From Pseudomonadota bacterium (GTDB taxonomy: Bacteria > Pseudomonadota > Gammaproteobacteria > Burkholderiales > SG8-39), in NCBI GenBank assembly GCA_003242425.1, contig QGUL01000048.1:1-8666 (forward strand): a stretch of DNA of 8,666 nucleotides. The letters run 5' to 3'. Below, piece by piece: positions 5,137-8,666 of the stretch. Position numbers and translations under genes: made by a program. Below the pieces are notes generated by a model that saw nothing but the letters and a program-made list of their open reading frames with translations, was not told the DNA's origin and ran no database searches. The first letter of the stretch is position 1; every line of letters starts with the position of its first letter.

Positions 5137-7260
5137 ATGAGCGCCGTACCTGCCGCGATCGATGCGTTGAAGCTGAACCTGGCGGGTTATCTCAAGCCTG
5201 CCGATCTCGAACGCATCGAAGAAGCCTATCGCTTCAGCGACGCCGCGCACCGCGGCCAGTACCGCAAGAGCGGCGAACCCTACATCTCCCACCCTGTCGC
5301 CGTCGCTGAAATCCTTTCCCAGTGGCAGCTCGACCCGCAGACCCTGATGGCGGCCCTGCTCCACGATGTCGTCGAGGATACCAAGATCTCCAAGGACGAC
5401 ATCAGCGAACGCTTCGGCAAGGTGGTCGCCGAACTGGTCGACGGCGTCTCCAAGCTCGACAAGATCGAGTTCCAGAGTCAGCAGGAGGCCCAGGCCGAGA
5501 ATTTCCGCAAGATGCTGCTGGCGATGGCGCGCGACGTGCGCGTCATTCTCATCAAGCTCGCCGACCGCCTGCACAACATGCGCACCCTCGACGCGGTGAG
5601 CCCGCACAAGCGTCACCGCATCGCCCGTGAGACCATCGAGATCTACGCCCCGATCGCGAGCCGCCTGGGACTGGATTCGCTCTACCGCGAGCTGCAGGAC
5701 CTGTCCTTCAAGCACCTCTATCCGCTGCGCTACCGGACGCTCGCCAAAGCGGTCAAGGCCGCGCGCGGCAACCGCCGCGAGGTGGTCAACAAGATTCTGG
5801 AAGCCATCAAGCAGAAACTCGCCGACGAAGGCATCGAGGCCACGGTCACCGGGCGCGAGAAGAGCATCTACTCGATCTACAAGAAGATGGTCGAGAAGTC
5901 GCTGTCCTTCTCGGAAGTGCTCGACATCTACGGCTTCCGCGTCGTGGTGAAGGACGTGCGCTCCTGCTATCTCGCCCTCGGCGCCCTGCACTCGCTGTAC
6001 AAGCCCGTTCCCGGCAAGTTCAAGGACTACATCGCCATCCCCAAGATCAACGGCTACCAGTCCCTGCACACCTCGCTGATCGGACCGTTCGGCACGCCGG
6101 TGGAAATCCAGATCCGCACCGAGGAGATGCACCACATCGCCGAGACCGGGGTGGCTTCGCACTGGCTCTACAAGGAGGACGGGGACGCGCTGTCCGAGGT
6201 GCAGCAACGCACCCGCAAGTGGCTGCAGTCGCTGGTGGAAATCCAGAGCGCGAGCGGCGATTCGGCCGAGTTCTTGGAACACGTCAAGGTCGACCTGTTC
6301 CCGGACGAGGTCTACGTATTCACGCCCGCAGGCAAGATCCTCAACCTGCCGCGCGGCGCCACGCCCGTCGATTTCGCCTACGCCGTGCACACCGACATCG
6401 GCAACCGCTGCGTGGCCGCCAAGGTGAACTACGAGCTCGTGCCGCTGCGCACCGAGCTGCGCAACGGCGACCGGGTGGAGATCATCACCGCCGCGCACGC
6501 GCATCCGAACCCCGCCTGGCTCTCCTATGTGAAGACCGCCAAGGCGCGCTCGCAGATCCGCCATTTCCTCAAGACCATGCAGTTCGAGGAATCGGTGGCG
6601 CTGGGCGAGCGGCTGCTCGGCCAGGCGCTGCGCGGGCTGGGCGGCAATCTCATCGACGTCACACCCGACCGCTGGGAGAAGCTGGTGCGGGAGAGCAGCG
6701 CCAAATCGCGCGAGGAAGTGCTGGCCGACATCGGCCTGGGCAAGCGGCTCGCCGCCATCGTCGCCCGTCAGTTGCTCCCCGTGACCGACCAGCCTTCTTC
6801 CGCCGAGGCGAAGCCCGGTTCGATCGTCATCCGCGGCTCCGAGGGCATCGCCGTGCAGTTCGGCAAGTGCTGCCGGCCGATTCCGGGCGACCCCATCATC
6901 GGTTTCATCAAGAAGGGCCAGGGCCTGGTGGTGCACACCTCCGACTGCCAGGCGGTGAAGAAGTCGCGCAACGATCCCGAGAAATGGATCGATGTCGAAT
7001 GGGAGGCGGACCCGAACAAGCTGTTCGACGTCGGGCTGCGTGTCGTGGCCGCCAACCAGCGCGGTGTGCTCGCCAAAGTGGCCGCCGCCATCGCCGAGGC
7101 GGGTTCCAACATCGACAACGTGAGCATGGACGAGGACCGCGGCCTCTACACCACCATGCATTTCACCATCCAGGTCCACAACCGCCTGCACCTGGCACGC
7201 GTCATGAAAGGCATCCGGCGCATACCCGAGGTCGTGCGGCTCGCGCGCATCAAGGAGTAA
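5137..7260 (+). CDS. spoT: Bifunctional (p)ppGpp synthetase/hydrolase (SpoT/Rel)
   Basis: This long RelA/SpoT homologue makes (p)ppGpp from GTP or GDP plus ATP and degrades it to GDP or GTP plus pyrophosphate, setting the stringent response in the cytoplasm. The 707 residues (E. coli SpoT 702) contain all domains in order. The HD hydrolase domain is at about 25-180, with SHP at 51-53, LLHDVVEDT (74-82) and KLADRLHNMRT (140-150), so hydrolase activity should be intact. The synthetase domain is at about 230-345, with GREKSIYSIYKK (239-250), YGFRVVV (265-271), INGYQSLHTS (304-313) and EIQIRTEEMHH (323-333). TGS spans about 387-451, a conserved-Cys (zinc-finger-like) region containing GKCCRPIPGD lies at 576-585, and a C-terminal ACT domain spans about 632-705. 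The synthetase motif reads KFKD (294-297), the basic RXKD-type form of bifunctional enzymes rather than the acidic EXDD of RelA. It follows rpoZ, as in E. coli. Confidence 0.96.
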   Translation: MSAVPAAIDALKLNLAGYLKPADLERIEEAYRFSDAAHRGQYRKSGEPYISHPVAVAEILSQWQLDPQTLMAALLHDVVEDTKISKDDISERFGKVVAELVDGVSKLDKIEFQSQQEAQAENFRKMLLAMARDVRVILIKLADRLHNMRTLDAVSPHKRHRIARETIEIYAPIASRLGLDSLYRELQDLSFKHLYPLRYRTLAKAVKAARGNRREVVNKILEAIKQKLADEGIEATVTGREKSIYSIYKKMVEKSLSFSEVLDIYGFRVVVKDVRSCYLALGALHSLYKPVPGKFKDYIAIPKINGYQSLHTSLIGPFGTPVEIQIRTEEMHHIAETGVASHWLYKEDGDALSEVQQRTRKWLQSLVEIQSASGDSAEFLEHVKVDLFPDEVYVFTPAGKILNLPRGATPVDFAYAVHTDIGNRCVAAKVNYELVPLRTELRNGDRVEIITAAHAHPNPAWLSYVKTAKARSQIRHFLKTMQFEESVALGERLLGQALRGLGGNLIDVTPDRWEKLVRESSAKSREEVLADIGLGKRLAAIVARQLLPVTDQPSSAEAKPGSIVIRGSEGIAVQFGKCCRPIPGDPIIGFIKKGQGLVVHTSDCQAVKKSRNDPEKWIDVEWEADPNKLFDVGLRVVAANQRGVLAKVAAAIAEAGSNIDNVSMDEDRGLYTTMHFTIQVHNRLHLARVMKGIRRIPEVVRLARIKE

Positions 7261-7280
7261 TTGCAGCCCGCGCCGGACGC

Positions 7281-7295
7281 CGTGCGCCGCGCACG
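7281..7295 (+). other. Small hairpin before the hydrolase ribosome-binding site
   Basis: CGTGCG (7281-7286) and CGCACG (7290-7295) form a perfect 6-base stem with a 3-base loop in the 48-base gap between spoT and the hydrolase gene. Its last base touches the ribosome-binding site (7295-7302). It lacks a T-run and so is not a terminator. It may be chance in such GC-rich sequence. Confidence 0.3.
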
Positions 7296-7302
7296 AGGAG
7301 GA
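7295..7302 (+). promoter_or_regulatory. Ribosome-binding site of the alpha/beta hydrolase gene
   Basis: GAGGAGGA lies six bases before the ATG at 7309 and decides that start over the in-frame TTG at 7261. It is the strongest ribosome-binding site in the window. Confidence 0.8.
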
Positions 7303-7308
7303 CCGCTC

Positions 7309-8097
7309 ATGAGAATCCGCGCGAACGGCATCGAACTGAACTACACCGTCGAAGGCGAAGGCCCGTGGCTCGTCATGAGCCACGCGCTCGCCTGCGATCT
7401 GCACATGTGGGACGACCTGGCGGCGTGGCTTGCGCAGCGCTTCACCGTGCTGCGCTACGACATCCGCGGGCACGGCCGCAGCGACGCCCCGAGCGGGCCC
7501 TACAGCCTGGAAATGCTCGCCGACGATGCCGCGGCACTGCTCGACGCGCTCGGCGTGGAGCATGTGCACTGGGTCGGGTTGTCGATGGGCGGCATGATCG
7601 GCCAGGTTTTCGCGCTGGCCCATCCCGAACGCGTGCGCAGCCTGGTGCTGGCCGACACCAGCAGCCGCTACGGTCCCGAAGTGGAAGCCATCTGGGCGGA
7701 ACGGATCCGGATCGCGCGCGAACAGGGCATGGACGCGCTGGTGCAGCCCACCCTGGAACGCTGGTTCACCCCGCCCTTCCGCGCCGCGCACCCCGAGCTG
7801 ATGCGGCGCATCGGCGACATGATCCGCACCACGCCGGTCGAAGGGTACGCCGGTTGCGGGCTGGCGATCGCCAAGCTCGATTTCACCGACCGGCTGCGCG
7901 GCCTGCGCTGCCCCGCACTGGTCCTGGTCGGCGAGCAGGACAGCGGCACCCCGGTCGGGATGGCGCGTGAAATCCAGGCCGCGATCCCCGGCGCGCAGCT
8001 CGTCGTCATCCCCTCCGCCTCGCATCTGTCGCATCTGGAGCAGCCGGAGGCTTTCCGGACGGCGTTGGAGCGGTTCTACGGCAGCCTAGCCGCGTGA
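7309..8097 (+). CDS. Alpha/beta hydrolase, 3-oxoadipate enol-lactonase-like
   Basis: The 262-residue product is a complete alpha/beta-hydrolase-fold enzyme. The catalytic triad is visible: nucleophile S92 in the elbow GLSMGG (90-95), acid D211 in VGEQDSGTP (207-215), and H239 in SASHLSHLEQP (236-246). The oxyanion-hole segment is MSHALA (23-28), and YDIRGHGRSDAP (50-61) is a standard fold motif. The cap region (RWFTPPFR at 151-158, TPVEGYAGC at 175-183) and the tail (SHLEQPEAF) resemble PcaD, the 3-oxoadipate enol-lactonase of the protocatechuate pathway. No other catabolic gene is nearby, so the substrate is uncertain and I give no symbol; a general esterase or lactonase is equally possible. 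The strong GAGGAGGA site supports the ATG at 7309, 48 bases after the spoT stop, so it may be the last gene of the spoT transcript. Its final 12 bases overlap the end of the convergent VanZ-like gene. Confidence 0.88.
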   Translation: MRIRANGIELNYTVEGEGPWLVMSHALACDLHMWDDLAAWLAQRFTVLRYDIRGHGRSDAPSGPYSLEMLADDAAALLDALGVEHVHWVGLSMGGMIGQVFALAHPERVRSLVLADTSSRYGPEVEAIWAERIRIAREQGMDALVQPTLERWFTPPFRAAHPELMRRIGDMIRTTPVEGYAGCGLAIAKLDFTDRLRGLRCPALVLVGEQDSGTPVGMAREIQAAIPGAQLVVIPSASHLSHLEQPEAFRTALERFYGSLAA

Positions 8098-8484
8098 GAG
8101 GAACCGGCGCCGCAGCCGGTGATAAACATCCGGCCCGCGGGGCGGCGCGGCGAGATAGCCGAGCAGCACGCCGACGGCATTGGCCGCCATGTCGTACCCC
8201 TCGTAGCTGCGCCAGCTCGTCAGCCCTTGCAGGAACTCGAGCGCCACGCCGAGCGCCACGAACGCCGCAGCCAGGCGTAGACGGACGCGCGTCTCGCGAT
8301 GCAACTGGGCGAACCAGCCCATCAGCAACGCATAGGCAAAAAGATGCTGCAGCTTGTCGCCCGCGCGCACGTCCAGCGCGGGCGGGGAGGGAATGAGGGA
8401 AAAGATGATGACCAGGGCGACGAGCAGCCAGCCGCAGCAGCGCCACGTGCGTTCCAGTGCGTCCATACCGTCGTCCGCGGACAT
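8086..8484 (-). CDS. VanZ-like family membrane protein
   Basis: This is a small integral membrane protein of the VanZ-like family, named after the teicoplanin-resistance accessory protein VanZ; the role of chromosomal homologues like this is generally unknown. Read from the ATG at 8484 it has 132 residues. Four hydrophobic segments are visible at about 17-34, 46-60, 70-87 and 100-113. Family-type motifs are GDKLQHLFAYALL (42-54) after the first segment, EFLQG (83-87), and the polar turn WRSYEGYDMAANAVGVLLG (91-109) entering the last segment. The tail is basic. The start is uncertain: the ATG at 8484 has no ribosome-binding site, the ATG at 8466 has a weak GGA upstream and would start just before the first membrane segment, and a TTG at 8496 falls in the T-run of a terminator. 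It overlaps the hydrolase gene tail-to-tail by 12 bases. Confidence 0.8.
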   Translation of the reverse strand: MSADDGMDALERTWRCCGWLLVALVIIFSLIPSPPALDVRAGDKLQHLFAYALLMGWFAQLHRETRVRLRLAAAFVALGVALEFLQGLTSWRSYEGYDMAANAVGVLLGYLAAPPRGPDVYHRLRRRFLSRG

Positions 8485-8488
8485 ACCC

Positions 8489-8515
8489 AAAAACAAGGGC
8501 CGGCGGTGCCGGCCC
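8489..8515 (-). terminator. Intrinsic terminator, leftward
   Basis: On the minus strand GGGCCGGC (8515-8508) pairs perfectly with GCCGGCCC (8504-8497) around a three-base loop, followed at once by TTGTTTTT (8496-8489). An 8-base all-G/C stem plus a T-run is the classic Rho-independent form. It most likely ends a leftward transcript entering from the right, and lies only five bases from the ATG at 8484 of the VanZ-like gene. On the plus strand there is no T-run, so it acts in one direction. Confidence 0.85.
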
Positions 8516-8532
8516 TCGGGAATTGGTGGTGG

Positions 8533-8561
8533 AGTTTACCACTCTGTCGAACCTTCCTCAA
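8533..8561 (-). promoter_or_regulatory. Candidate sigma-70 promoter, leftward
   Basis: On the minus strand TTGAGG (8561-8556) and TAAACT (8538-8533) are separated by 17 bases. TGG directly before the second box gives an extended -10. Each hexamer matches consensus at four of six bases. The predicted start, near 8526, lies just upstream of the terminator hairpin. It could serve the VanZ-like gene by readthrough or drive only a very short RNA. This is a consensus match, not proof. Confidence 0.4.
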
Positions 8562-8595
8562 TAACGCCTGCGGGTTGGTGCGGAAGCGCACGGAG

Positions 8596-8666
8596 TCATG
8601 CGGCCTCATCACGCTTCGCAAGCATCTCATGAAGCCAGCCGCCAAAACGCCGCTCGCACTCCTGCA
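8596..8666 (-). CDS. Possible 3' end of an unidentified leftward gene
   Basis: From the right edge a minus-strand frame reads 22 codons, giving ECERRFGGWLHEMLAKRD and a few flanking residues, then TGA at 8598-8596. The downstream terminator on the same strand (8489-8515) suggests some leftward gene ends here. I do not recognise the sequence and it is too short to assign. An alternative in the opposite direction is an ATG at 8629 on the plus strand (MKPAAKTPLALL to the edge), which lacks a ribosome-binding site. A longer minus frame that stays open through the terminator is less likely. Confidence 0.3.
   Translation of the reverse strand, partial: QECERRFGGWLHEMLAKRDEAA

Noticed and set aside
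6219..7970. Long plus-strand open frame overlapping spoT and the hydrolase gene in another frame
   Set aside because: It is extremely Arg/Ala-rich, shows no motifs, and competes with two proteins whose catalytic residues are all present.
4975..8034. A very long open frame (over 1000 codons) on the minus strand across rpoZ, spoT and the hydrolase gene
   Set aside because: It is antisense to well-supported genes. spoT and the hydrolase lie in the same plus-strand frame, so GC-rich codons keep one opposite frame free of stops throughout. Its product is a low-complexity mix of His, Asp, Gly, Val and Leu with no recognisable domain and no ribosome-binding site.
8526..8542. GTGGT/ACCAC inverted repeat near the right end
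   Set aside because: It is a 5-base stem with a 7-base loop overlapping the candidate -10 box. It is too small to call an operator without comparison to relatives.

Overview
The window looks like chromosomal DNA from a GC-rich betaproteobacterium, perhaps near Rhodocyclales or Nitrosomonadales. That placement is inferred from the strong G/C bias at third codon positions, the short 69-residue omega subunit, and a gene order (rdgB, rph, PP2C, Ser/Thr kinase, yicC, gmk, rpoZ, spoT) that I recall from that class. I could not run a taxonomic search. No mobile element, CRISPR array, rRNA or tRNA gene was seen.

The layout is two divergent gene blocks plus a separate right end. Leftward from about 3173 run a soluble Hanks-type Ser/Thr kinase, a PP2C-family phosphatase, rph (RNase PH) and rdgB (XTP/dITP diphosphatase, cut by the left edge). 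Rightward from about 3287 run yicC (endoribonuclease family), gmk (guanylate kinase), rpoZ (RNA polymerase omega), a bifunctional spoT/rel (p)ppGpp synthetase/hydrolase, and an alpha/beta hydrolase resembling 3-oxoadipate enol-lactonase. At the right, a leftward VanZ-like membrane protein meets the hydrolase tail-to-tail with a 12-base overlap. Upstream of it lie an intrinsic terminator, a candidate promoter, and possibly the last codons of another leftward gene.

The common theme is guanine nucleotides and RNA. Gmk makes GDP, the precursor of the GTP used for (p)ppGpp; SpoT makes and degrades (p)ppGpp; omega forms part of a ppGpp site on RNA polymerase in E. coli. YicC and RNase PH process RNA, and RdgB cleans the nucleotide pool. 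The kinase/phosphatase pair is the least understood part and shares a 113-base divergent control region with the yicC-gmk-rpoZ-spoT block.

Most of the window is conserved housekeeping sequence, and I see no clearly new multi-gene system. The best leads are a nested inverted-repeat RNA structure filling the rpoZ-spoT gap (5061-5120), the kinase's altered glycine loop and HLD catalytic motif, and the promoter-then-terminator arrangement ahead of the VanZ-like gene. No gene-free stretch exceeds about 180 bases.
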